Below are positions 1-5,755 of a DNA stretch of 17,421 nt, one piece after another. The translations under genes were made by a program, and so were the position numbers. Every line of letters begins with the position of its first letter. The stretch's first letter is position 1. Below the pieces are notes generated by a model that was not told the origin of the DNA, did no database searches, and worked only from the letters and a program-made list of their open reading frames with translations. The stretch is from JAKLIH01 sp964618955 (GTDB lineage: Bacteria; Patescibacteriota; Minisyncoccia; UBA6257; JAKLIH01): assembly GCA_964618955.1 (NCBI GenBank), contig CAZUBO010000014.1, positions 1-17,421 on the forward strand, in the 5' to 3' direction.

Positions 1-377
1 ATAGAATTGGATCAGGCTGTCCAAAGGCTTTGCCGTTTCGATTACGTCATTTTCTGTTTCGAGTTGAAAAAGTTTTAAACGAAATGGAGAATAAGAATTT
101 AAGTTTAAAAACTTTAAAGATTGATGGGAAGAATTTGATCGAAGATTTGAAAATGACTCCGGGGCCATCCATGGGGTATATTTTGAATATTTTGTTATCA
201 GAAATAATTAATGATTTAAAATTAAATACTAAGAAGTATTTAATTATTCGATCCAAGGAATTAATTAAAAAAACAGAAAATCAATTGAAAAAAGAAAGCG
301 ATAATTCTAAAAAAGTTTTTGAAAAAATGAAAGTTGAAGAAGAAAACAAAATCAAGAGTAAACACGGGATAAGATAA
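1..377 (+). CDS. cca: CCA-adding enzyme (tRNA nucleotidyltransferase) family, C-terminal part; 5' end outside window
   Basis: The first full codon is at position 3 and the frame is open to TAA at 375-377, so the gene enters from the left; no start inside the window is credible. The visible residues begin RIGSGCPKALPFRLRHFLFR and continue to the block LIEDLKMTPGPSMGYIL followed by LNTKKYLI. That (G/L)xKPGPxxGxIL helix is typical of the C-terminal region of HD-containing CCA-adding enzymes and poly(A) polymerase relatives, which act after the catalytic head. The last 40 residues are Lys/Glu-rich and probably helical. The enzyme adds CCA to tRNA 3' ends. The tRNA gene three bases downstream lacks an encoded CCA, which fits. 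The catalytic domain is not visible, so assignment rests on the tail only. Confidence 0.7.
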   Translation, partial: RIGSGCPKALPFRLRHFLFRVEKVLNEMENKNLSLKTLKIDGKNLIEDLKMTPGPSMGYILNILLSEIINDLKLNTKKYLIIRSKELIKKTENQLKKESDNSKKVFEKMKVEEENKIKSKHGIR

Positions 378-380
378 ATA

Positions 381-451
381 CGGGGTGTGGTATAGTGGTA
401 TTATATACGTTTCGGGTGCGTATGATCTGAGTTCGATTCTCAGCACCCCGA
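381..451 (+). tRNA. tRNA-Pro (anticodon CGG)
   Basis: A perfect 7-bp acceptor stem (CGGGGTG 381-387 with CACCCCG 444-450) is followed by discriminator A451. The T stem is CTGAG/CTCAG around loop TTCGATT (432-438). The anticodon stem is 406-410 with 418-422 (one U-G pair), with loop TTCGGGT (411-417) and anticodon CGG at 413-415. C1-G72 and A73 are known bacterial tRNA-Pro identity elements, in agreement with the anticodon. The D stem is weak (about 3 bp) and the variable loop is only 4 nt. CCA is not encoded and must be added. It is probably cotranscribed with the CCA-enzyme gene just upstream. Confidence 0.9.
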
Positions 452-463
452 CAGTGGGAATGA

Positions 464-558
464 AAAAGCTTGTAATTGCTATATGTTTTGACAATATTAG
501 GTCAATAAACTATGTTTTAATCAATTATCCACAATATTTTGTTGAAAAGCTTGCAATT
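464..558 (+). repeat. Pair of 14-bp direct repeats upstream of the defence-like operon
   Basis: AAAAGCTTGTAATT at 464-477 recurs as AAAAGCTTGCAATT at 545-558, with one mismatch in 14 and an 81-base offset. The second copy lies inside the -35/-10 spacer of the best promoter for the downstream operon, so the copies could be regulator sites. In AT-rich sequence a chance match is possible. The rest of 452-616 holds only promoter candidates. Confidence 0.35.
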
Positions 559-569
559 TATGATAAAAT
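542..569 (+). promoter_or_regulatory. Sigma70-like promoter of the AAA-rloB-nth-tlyA operon
   Basis: TTGAAA at 542-547, a 16-base spacer and TAAAAT at 564-569 preceded by TG at -15/-14 (extended -10). Transcription would start near 576, about 40 bases before the ATG at 617. A second candidate lies upstream: TTGACA 488-493, 17 bases, TATGTT 511-516. No clear promoter or terminator is seen between this site and the end of tlyA. Confidence 0.5.
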
Positions 570-616
570 GTGCTAATCTTTAACTAATATAATAAAAAGG
601 ATTTAATATTAAAAAT

Positions 617-1825
617 ATGATTCATTCATTTTTTTGCAAAAACTTTTATTCTTTTAGCGAAGATACTACAGTTAGTTTTGTAGTGAATAATAATGCTCCA
701 GATAATAACGGATATTTTAAAACTCCGTTAGGAGTTAGATTGTCAAAGGCTGAAACTGTTATTGGGGCTAATGCTTCTGGAAAAACTAATCTGTTGAAGA
801 TTTTGCCGTTTTTAAAATGGCTGATAATCGACTCTTTTAATAGTAAGCCGGATGCTCCTATTTGAATTCAACCGTTTGCTTTTGGCGATTTCAAAGATAA
901 GCCGTCAGAATTATCGGTTGTGTTTGAAACTAATGAAAAGATATATAACTATTTTTTTAGTCTTACAAAAGAAAGAATTATGAAAGAAGAATTGAAAGCA
1001 ACAAGCTTTGCTAAAGAAAAGTTATCTACTAAAAAAATATTTTCTAGGGAGTGAAATGATAAAACAAAAAAATATGATTTTGATAGCGATAATTTTGAAT
1101 TGCCAAAAGAATTTAAAGAATTGTTAAGAAGTAACTCGAGCGCTATTGGAACTGCTGCTAGACTTAATCATATTGAAAGTCAAGCAATTGCTAAGTATTG
1201 AAGCCAAATGGAAACAAACGTTATTGAAGCTGGTTGAATTGGGGATCATTCATTATTAAATGCTTCGATACAGTTTCATGAGACTGCAAATTTCTATAAT
1301 AGTAACAAAGCTTTGAAAGAAGAGGCAGAAAAATTATTACGTCATTTTGATTTAGGTTTGGACGGTATTGAAATTACAAAAGCAATAAAAGACAATGGTA
1401 CTTCGATGAGTATAAAAGGGATTCATTTATTTGATGGCGAGAAGCAATCTTTGCCAATACAATATGAATCATCAGGTACTAAACAATTGTTCGTTTTATT
1501 AAAAAGTATTTTAGTTGCACTTGAAAGAGGTAGTATGGTTGTATTGGATGAGTTTGAATGCAATTTACATCCAGAAATTGTTATGGCTTTGTATGATTTG
1601 TTTATACAGCCAGAAACTAATCCTAAAAATGCTCAATTGTTCATGAGCACCCATAGTCATATTGTTTTGAGTAAGTTGGACAAATATCAAATTGTTTTGG
1701 TCGAGAAAGATGAGAATGGTATTAGCGATACATGACGATTGGATGAAATGCCCGATTCTCGATCCGATGATAATTATTATGCAAAATATATTGCGGGGGC
1801 TTATGGAGCTGTTCCAAAGATTTAA
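617..1825 (+). CDS. AAA-family ATPase (RloA/AbiL-type), probable phage-defence ATPase
   Basis: 402 aa, with five in-frame TGA codons read as Trp (863, 1052, 1199 and two more). Walker A is VIGANASGKTNLLK near residue 50. The signature-like segment ESSGTKQLFVLLKSIL, Walker B MVVLDEFECNLHPEIV and the THSHIVLSKL switch-His region follow in the C-terminal third. This order, with a long helical insertion between A and B, is that of the SMC/ABC-like AAA_15/AAA_21 ATPases such as RloA and the AbiL ATPase. It is followed after 11 bases by a RloB-like gene, the usual partner. Role by family: ATP-driven sensor or regulator of a toxin effector in abortive infection (inference). The ATG at 617 puts the N-terminus MIHSFFCKNFYSF at the normal start of such ATPases. 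There is no obvious Shine-Dalgarno. Confidence 0.8.
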
Positions 1826-1836
1826 TTTTTCGAAGT

Positions 1837-2367
1837 ATGCCAAAGTCTAATTCTAAAATAAAAAGACGTATTAAAAAAACCATTTTAATTTATGGAGAAG
1901 GATTGATGGAAAGCATATTTTTAAAGTACTTAAGATCGCTTTACTCGTCTGATTCGGGGGTTTCAATAACCATTAGGGCTGGTAGAGGCGGCGGAGTTAA
2001 AAGTATTGTAATTGACGCGGCAAAAGAATTTGCTCAATTGGATTATAGAGTGGTTGTTGTTGATTGCGATAGAGGAAGCAAAGAGATGAACTTGGCCCGT
2101 AAAGAAGCTAAATGAAAAGGTATTGAAATAATAGAGAATTGCCCATGTTTAGAAGCGACATTGCTAGCGATACTTAATCATGGCAAAAAATATGAAGATA
2201 AGAGTTCAGCTTGATGCAAGAAAGAATTCTACAAATATATGGATGGTAAAAAATGCACTGATATATCTTCATATTCAAAAGTATTCCCTAAAAAACTCTT
2301 GGATATTGAAAGAATTAATGTTTGAGAATTAGATAGATTGATTTCTTTAATGGAAGGTAATTGATAG
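1837..2367 (+). CDS. RloB-like TOPRIM-fold protein, probable effector of the ATPase upstream
   Basis: 176 aa, with TGA at 2113, 2206, 2320 and 2362 read as Trp; the stop is TAG. The N-terminus is basic (PKSNSKIKRRIKK), then TILIYGEGLMESIFLKYLR, in which the GEG..ME glutamate and the later VVVVDCDRG acidic motif match the TOPRIM-like layout of RloB/AbiLii proteins. The last motif, CPCLEATLLAIL, resembles the conserved (N)PxFExWLL block of RloB with the Trp changed. Family knowledge: RloB-type proteins pair with RloA-type ATPases and are suspected nucleases. Nuclease activity here is inference. The gene is 11 bases after the ATPase and 6 before nth, so cotranscription is likely. Read in the standard code it would stop after 92 residues. 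Confidence 0.7.
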
Positions 2368-2373
2368 TAAAAT

Positions 2374-2997
2374 ATGGATAACATACAAAGATTTAAAATC
2401 GTAAATAGAGAATTAAAAAGACTTTATCCCAAGATAAAGATTGCTTTGAATTATTCAAATATTTGAGAACTATTAGTAGCTACTATCATGTCCGCTCAAA
2501 CTACTGATAAGAAGGTTAATGAAATTACTTTTAAGTTATTTCAAAAGTATCGTAAAATCAATGATTATGCGAAAACAAAATTAAGTGAATTTGAAAAAGA
2601 TATTTATGGAGTTAATTTTCATAAGAATAAGGCCAAAGCCATAATTGAAAATGCCAAGATTGTTTTAGATAAGTTTAATGACAAAGTTCCAAAGACTATG
2701 GAGGAATTATTGAGTTTAAAACATATAGCCAGAAAGTCAGCAAATATTGTATTATCAATTGGATTTGATATTAATGAGGGTTTGGCGATAGATACTCATA
2801 TGATAAGATTACTAAATCTATATGGGTTTGTTAAAGAAAAAGATCCAGTAAAGATTGAATTAGCAATGTTAAAGATTGTACCGGAAAAAGAAAGAAAAGA
2901 ATTTCAATTAAGAATGGTACAATATGGAAGAGATTATTGTAGTGCGAGGAAACATGATCATAAGAAATGTCCATTAAACTTAAAACTATGCATCTAG
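2374..2997 (+). CDS. nth: Endonuclease III-type DNA glycosylase/AP lyase with degenerate HhH and Fe-S motifs
   Basis: 207 aa, close to the 211 aa of E. coli Nth; one TGA is read as Trp in SNIWELLVATIMSAQTTD (family: SPFELLIAVLLSAQATD). Catalytic Lys121 (ARKSANIVL) and Asp140 (AIDTHMIR) line up with E. coli Lys120 and Asp138, so base-excision activity is plausible. Two oddities: the hairpin LPGVGRK has become LKHIARK, losing both glycines, and the Fe-S tail reads C189-x6-H196-x2-C199-x6-C206 instead of C-x6-C-x2-C-x5-C, so one Cys is His and the last spacing is one longer. It starts 6 bases after the rloB-like stop. The reading frame starts at ATG 2374, giving the expected 20-residue lead before the conserved block. 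Confidence 0.92.
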
Positions 2998-3716
2998 AAG
3001 AAAGATTAGATATTGAAATGATTGAAAGAGGGATTGTAAAGAGCCGAGGAGAGGCTCAACGTTTGATTGAAAATCAAAGAGTAAGACTAAATGGGAATAT
3101 TGAAATTAAAAGTCACAAGATTGTAAAAGAGGGTGATGAAATTTCAGTTGATTTCGTAGATGTATTTGTATCACGAGGAGGAGATAAATTAAAACATGCT
3201 ATAGACTGTTTTAAAATTTCAGTTAAAGATTTTGCCTGTTTGGATATTGGATCTTCTACTGGTGGATTTACTGATTGTTTACTACAAAATGGAGCTAGTA
3301 AAGTATATAGTGTTGATGTTGGAGAAGATCAATTAATTGAAAAATTGAAAAAAGATAAAAGAGTTGTAAGTATTGAAAAGACAGATATACGAAAATTAGA
3401 ATCATTACCAGAATTGGTTGACTTGATTGTGATTGATGTTTCATTTATATCCGTTACAAAGATTTTATCTTTTTTTAAAAAGTTTTTAAAAGAAAAGGGA
3501 CTTGTAGTTTTATTGATAAAACCACAATTTGAGATTTTTCAAAACAAAGATAGAAAGGGAAAAATTAATGATGAAAAATTAGTTGAAGAAGTTTTGGAAA
3601 ATATTAAAAAAGAAATTGAAAAAGAAGGATATAATATCTTAGGATTAATTGAGTCTCCAATACTAGGGAAGAAGGGTGGAAATACAGAGTATTTGGTATA
3701 TTTTGAGAGAAATTAA
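2988..3716 (+). CDS. tlyA: TlyA-family rRNA 2'-O-methyltransferase (S4 plus FtsJ-type domains)
   Basis: 242 aa. The N-terminal S4 RNA-binding domain begins EERLDIEMIERGIVKSRGEA. The methyltransferase follows, with VSRGGDKLKHAID, SAM motif LDIGSSTGGFTDCLLQNGA, DVGEDQL (usually DVGYGQL), IDVSFIS, LIKPQFE and GGNTEYLVYF. These carry the K-D-K-E set expected of FtsJ-like 2'-O-methylases. Family substrate: cytidines in 16S/23S rRNA. The start is uncertain: ATG 2988 gives MHLEERLD, the usual short lead, and overlaps nth by 10 bases; ATG 2967 would add seven residues and overlap by 31. Neither has a good Shine-Dalgarno. It contains no Trp codon. It is the last gene of the operon; no terminator hairpin is visible after it. 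Confidence 0.93.
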   Translation: MHLEERLDIEMIERGIVKSRGEAQRLIENQRVRLNGNIEIKSHKIVKEGDEISVDFVDVFVSRGGDKLKHAIDCFKISVKDFACLDIGSSTGGFTDCLLQNGASKVYSVDVGEDQLIEKLKKDKRVVSIEKTDIRKLESLPELVDLIVIDVSFISVTKILSFFKKFLKEKGLVVLLIKPQFEIFQNKDRKGKINDEKLVEEVLENIKKEIEKEGYNILGLIESPILGKKGGNTEYLVYFERN

Positions 3717-3741
3717 TATATTGCATACCGATTTTACAATA

Positions 3742-3769
3742 TTGACAAATACGTGTGTGTTAGTATTTT
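3742..3769 (+). promoter_or_regulatory. Promoter of small unit 1
   Basis: TTGACA at 3742-3747, 16 bases, TATTTT at 3764-3769. A start near 3776 would give an RNA of about 205 nt ending at the terminator 3946-3980, with a leader of about 20 bases before the small ORF. Confidence 0.55.
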
Positions 3770-3782
3770 AGTAGGTATTTAA

Positions 3783-3791
3783 AAGGGGGTG
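3783..3791 (+). promoter_or_regulatory. Exceptionally strong Shine-Dalgarno of small ORF 1
   Basis: AAGGGGGTG can pair over nine positions with the conserved 16S rRNA tail (one G-U in place of A-U). It lies at standard spacing from ATG 3796. The large genes of this window have no comparable site, so this one marks the small ORF as truly translated, or marks a ribosome-binding RNA. Confidence 0.7.
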
Positions 3792-3795
3792 TATA

Positions 3796-3933
3796 ATGCA
3801 AATTATTATCATTTTTCTTCCTGCTGAAAACAAAGAAAAGGAAGAAAAAAGCAAAAATAACAAAGTCGGGCAAATGCCCGACAAGTGTAAAGTTTGCGAA
3901 AAGGATTGTATTAATTGGACAAATTTTATCTAA
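3796..3933 (+). CDS. Small ORF 1, 45-aa unknown peptide with hydrophobic start and Cys cluster
   Basis: I do not recognise this peptide. It starts MQIIIIFLPA (short hydrophobic stretch), continues with a highly charged Lys/Glu segment NKEKEEKSKNNK, and ends with CKVCEKDCINWTNFI, where C31-x2-C34-x3-C38 could bind metal. The stop is TAA and its Trp codon is TGG. Support for translation: a near-perfect Shine-Dalgarno with proper spacing, its own promoter and its own terminator 12 bases after the stop. Against: three inverted repeats lie in or across the reading frame, so the transcript may instead work as a structured RNA, or both. The hydrophobic run is too short for a sure membrane segment. 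It lies between tlyA and proS, same strand, but is separated from both by its own signals. Confidence 0.55.
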   Translation: MQIIIIFLPAENKEKEEKSKNNKVGQMPDKCKVCEKDCINWTNFI

Positions 3934-3945
3934 TTAATACAATCC
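3812..3945 (+). other. Three consecutive inverted repeats within small unit 1 (possible structured RNA)
   Basis: Stem 1: TTTTTCTTCC 3812-3821 with GGAAGAAAAA 3840-3849. Stem 2: GTCGGGC 3865-3871 with GCCCGAC 3876-3882, loop AAAT. Stem 3: GGATTGTATTAATT 3903-3916 with AATTAATACAATCC 3932-3945, a perfect 14-bp stem enclosing the stop codon region. The terminator hairpin follows without a gap. Four back-to-back perfect stems in about 170 bases is more order than a coding sequence needs. I found no tmRNA, SRP RNA or RNase P RNA hallmark here. Confidence 0.6.
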
Positions 3946-3980
3946 AAAACGGGGGTAGGAAAACTTACCCCCGTTTTTTT
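3946..3980 (+). terminator. Rho-independent terminator of small unit 1
   Basis: AAAACGGGGGTAGG pairs with CTTACCCCCGTTTT (one G-U) around an AAAA loop, followed by a run of T. It is the strongest terminator in the window and separates small unit 1 from proS. Confidence 0.93.
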
Positions 3981-4005
3981 ATTTTTTATTATTCTCTTTG
4001 TTTTT

Positions 4006-4033
4006 TTGACTTTTTGTGATATACTAGTAATAT
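4006..4033 (+). promoter_or_regulatory. proS promoter
   Basis: TTGACT 4006-4011, 16 bases, TAATAT 4028-4033, start near 4040. The -35 with its extension, TTGACTTTTTGT, is identical to that upstream of the ATPase at 12568. A TATAAT at 4041-4046 could also serve and would give an almost leaderless mRNA (ATG 4056). Confidence 0.5.
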
Positions 4034-4055
4034 ATTAAAATATAATATAAATACC

Positions 4056-5507
4056 ATGGAAAAGAGTTTTGAAAAAAGAGATTTGACAAAAAAATCAGAG
4101 AATATCTCTGATTGATACAATGATGTGATTTTGAGAGCTAAGCTTTGCAGCTATTCGGATGTAAAGGGAAGTATTGTAATCCGTCCTTATGGTTATGCAA
4201 TTTGAGAGAATTCTCAAAAGATATTGGATTCAATGTTTAAGTCTGATGGAGTTGAGAATTGCTATTTCCCAATGTTAATTCCGATGAGCTTTATTCAAAA
4301 AGAAAAGGAGCATGTTGAAGGTTTTGCTCCTGAGCTTTTGACTATTGATAGAATAGGGGAAGAAAAATTAGTAGATCCATTAGTCTTAAGACCAACTTCA
4401 GAAACTATTATGTATAAGACTTTTGCTGATTGAATTCAAGGTCATAGAGATTTACCAATCAAGGTAAATCAATGATGCAATATCTTTAGAGCTGAGAAAA
4501 GAACTTATCCATTTTTAAGAACTTCAGAATTTTTATGACAAGAAGGCCATACGGCTTTTGCTAATGAAGAGGATAATTTGCAAATGGTATTTCGAGCTTT
4601 GAATTGATACAAAGATTTCTATGAAAAATATATGGCAATAGCACCATACATTGGAATTAAAAGCCAATCAGAAAAATTCGCAGGAGCTAAGAATACTTAT
4701 ACAGGAGAGATTATTGCTCCTAATGGTAAAGCTTTACAAGCTTGTACTTCGCATGATTTATCAGATCATTTTGCTAAAGCTTTTAATGTTTCATTTTTGA
4801 ATGAAAAAGGAGAGAAAACTTTTGTTTATCAAAATTCTTTTGGATTATCAACTAGATCTATTGGAGCATTAGTTTTGGTCCATGGAGATGATTTGGGATT
4901 GATAATGCCACCATTTATTGCGCCAATACAAGTAGTAGTATTACCAATTACTAAGAAGAATGAAAATGATCAAGAAGTTTTGGATTTTGCTAGAATTGTT
5001 GAAAATAAATTAAAAGAAGTTGGAATTAAAGTAGTGGTTGATACTGATGATATGCATAGTTTGGGATACAAAATTAATGAATGAGAATTGAAAGGAGTTC
5101 CTTTGAGACTGGAGATTGGTAGTAAGGAATTAGAGAATAAGATAATCAAGGCAGTTCGAAGAGATGATTTTTCAAAAACAGATATATCAAGCGAAGGTTT
5201 TGAAAAAGAAATTCAAAATATTTTGAATGAAATTCAAAAATCTTTGTTTGAAAAATCTTTGAAATTGAGAAATGAAAAGACTAAAGAGACTAATAGCTAC
5301 GAAGAGTTTAAAGAATTAATTGATGGTGGGAATATTGTAAGAACTCATTGATGTGAGGATATGGAATGCGAGAAGAAAATTAAAGAAGAAACTTCAGCTA
5401 CAGTTAGATGTTTAGAATTTGATAAGATGAATACAACGGAAGAAGGGAAATGTATTTATTGTGGAAAGAATTCAAAACATAAATGATTGTTTGGAAAAAG
5501 CTATTAA
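4056..5507 (+). CDS. proS: Prolyl-tRNA synthetase, archaeal/eukaryotic type with C-terminal zinc-binding-like domain
   Basis: 483 aa, a class II synthetase that charges tRNA-Pro in the cytoplasm. Hallmarks in order: GSIVIRPYGYAIWENSQ, YFPMLIPMSF, PLVLRPTSET, motif 2 FRAEKRTYPFLRTSEFLWQE, the ACTSHDLSDHFAKAF region, motif 3 VLVHGDDLGLIMPPFIAPIQ, the anticodon-binding domain with NEWELKGVPLRLEIG, and a C-terminal domain with C..EC, CIYCG and terminal Tyr (FGKSY). There is no bacterial editing insertion, so this is the shorter E/A type also found in some bacteria. All nine Trp residues are encoded by TGA, several at invariant Trp sites; in the standard code the gene breaks into fragments. Start: ATG 4056, with no Shine-Dalgarno. 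tRNA-Pro lies at 381-451 in the same window. Confidence 0.97.
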
Positions 5508-5515
5508 GAATAATT

Positions 5516-5553
5516 AAAAAACAGGTTGGTCCATTTGGACCATCCTGTTTTTT
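5516..5553. terminator. Bidirectional terminator shared by proS and small unit 2
   Basis: The stem AAAAAACAGG-T-TGGTCC pairs with GGACCA-T-CCTGTTTTTT across loop ATTT (one internal T-T mismatch). It has A-tract and T-tract on opposite sides, so it can stop transcription from proS on the plus strand and from the small minus-strand gene. Confidence 0.9.
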
Positions 5554-5568
5554 GCCTTATTTTAGGCG

Positions 5569-5679
5569 TTATCGTGGCCGAGATTTCTTTTGCTTTTGTA
5601 ATAGGATTGTGTTAAATAGAGTTAACACAATATATGGATTTAAACCGTAAAATTCAAAAACATAATGACTACTTTTCAT
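5569..5679 (-). CDS. Small ORF 2, 36-aa unknown peptide with hydrophobic centre and basic tail
   Basis: Not a family I recognise. The peptide begins MKSSHYVFEFYGLNP, has a hydrophobic core YIVLTLFNTILL, and ends QKQKKSRPR; the stop is TAA. A short hydrophobic stretch with a basic C-terminus is seen in membrane-acting small peptides, including some type I toxins, but this is only a resemblance. It has the most complete expression signals in the window: a consensus extended -10 promoter, a GGAGGT Shine-Dalgarno five bases before ATG, and a terminator 15 bases after the stop. A 10-bp inverted repeat (5606-5615 with 5622-5631, 6-base loop) lies in the coding region. It is convergent with proS and upstream of nothing on its own strand except the shared terminator. 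Real expression is likely; function is unknown. Confidence 0.65.
   Translation of the reverse strand: MKSSHYVFEFYGLNPYIVLTLFNTILLQKQKKSRPR
5606..5631. repeat. Inverted repeat inside small ORF 2
   Basis: ATTGTGTTAA 5606-5615 and TTAACACAAT 5622-5631 form a perfect 10-bp stem with a 6-base loop. It resembles stem 3 of small unit 1: AATTAATACAATCC there and ATTTAACACAATCC on the minus strand here match at 12 of 14 positions. Confidence 0.7.
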
Positions 5680-5684
5680 AAAAA

Positions 5685-5690
5685 ACCTCC
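5685..5690 (-). promoter_or_regulatory. Consensus Shine-Dalgarno of small ORF 2
   Basis: On the minus strand GGAGGT stands five bases before ATG 5679. It is the only textbook Shine-Dalgarno I see in the window besides the one at 3783-3791, and it decides the start. Confidence 0.8.
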
Positions 5691-5715
5691 AATTAAAATT
5701 TGAGAACAGGTGTTT

Positions 5716-5744
5716 ATTATACCACAAGATTGTATATAAGTCAA
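5716..5744 (-). promoter_or_regulatory. Near-consensus sigma70 promoter of small unit 2
   Basis: On the minus strand TTGACT (5744-5739), exactly 17 bases, then TATAAT (5721-5716) preceded by TG, an extended -10. Start near 5709 gives a leader of about 30 bases and an RNA of about 195 nt to the terminator. This is the best promoter match in the window. Confidence 0.85.
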
Positions 5745-5755
5745 CAGTTGGAGAA

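Noticed and set aside
30..377. TTG at 30 as start of a 115-aa gene
   Set aside because: The frame is open to the window edge and the upstream residues RIGSGCPKA belong to the same family block, so the gene is a 5'-truncated larger CDS.
261..494. Minus-strand ORF over the tRNA
   Set aside because: It is a shadow of the tRNA-Pro gene and of the CCA-enzyme tail.
525..533. Perfect DnaA box TTATCCACA
   Set aside because: A single copy, with no cluster, no dnaA/dnaN nearby and no AT-rich unwinding array distinct from the general AT-richness; not enough for an origin.
4224..5351. proS, ileS, the Mur ligase and the defence ATPase as decayed pseudogenes with in-frame TGA stops
   Set aside because: TGA sits only on Trp sites, flanking sequence is well conserved, and the same pattern occurs in essential rplT; recoding explains it.
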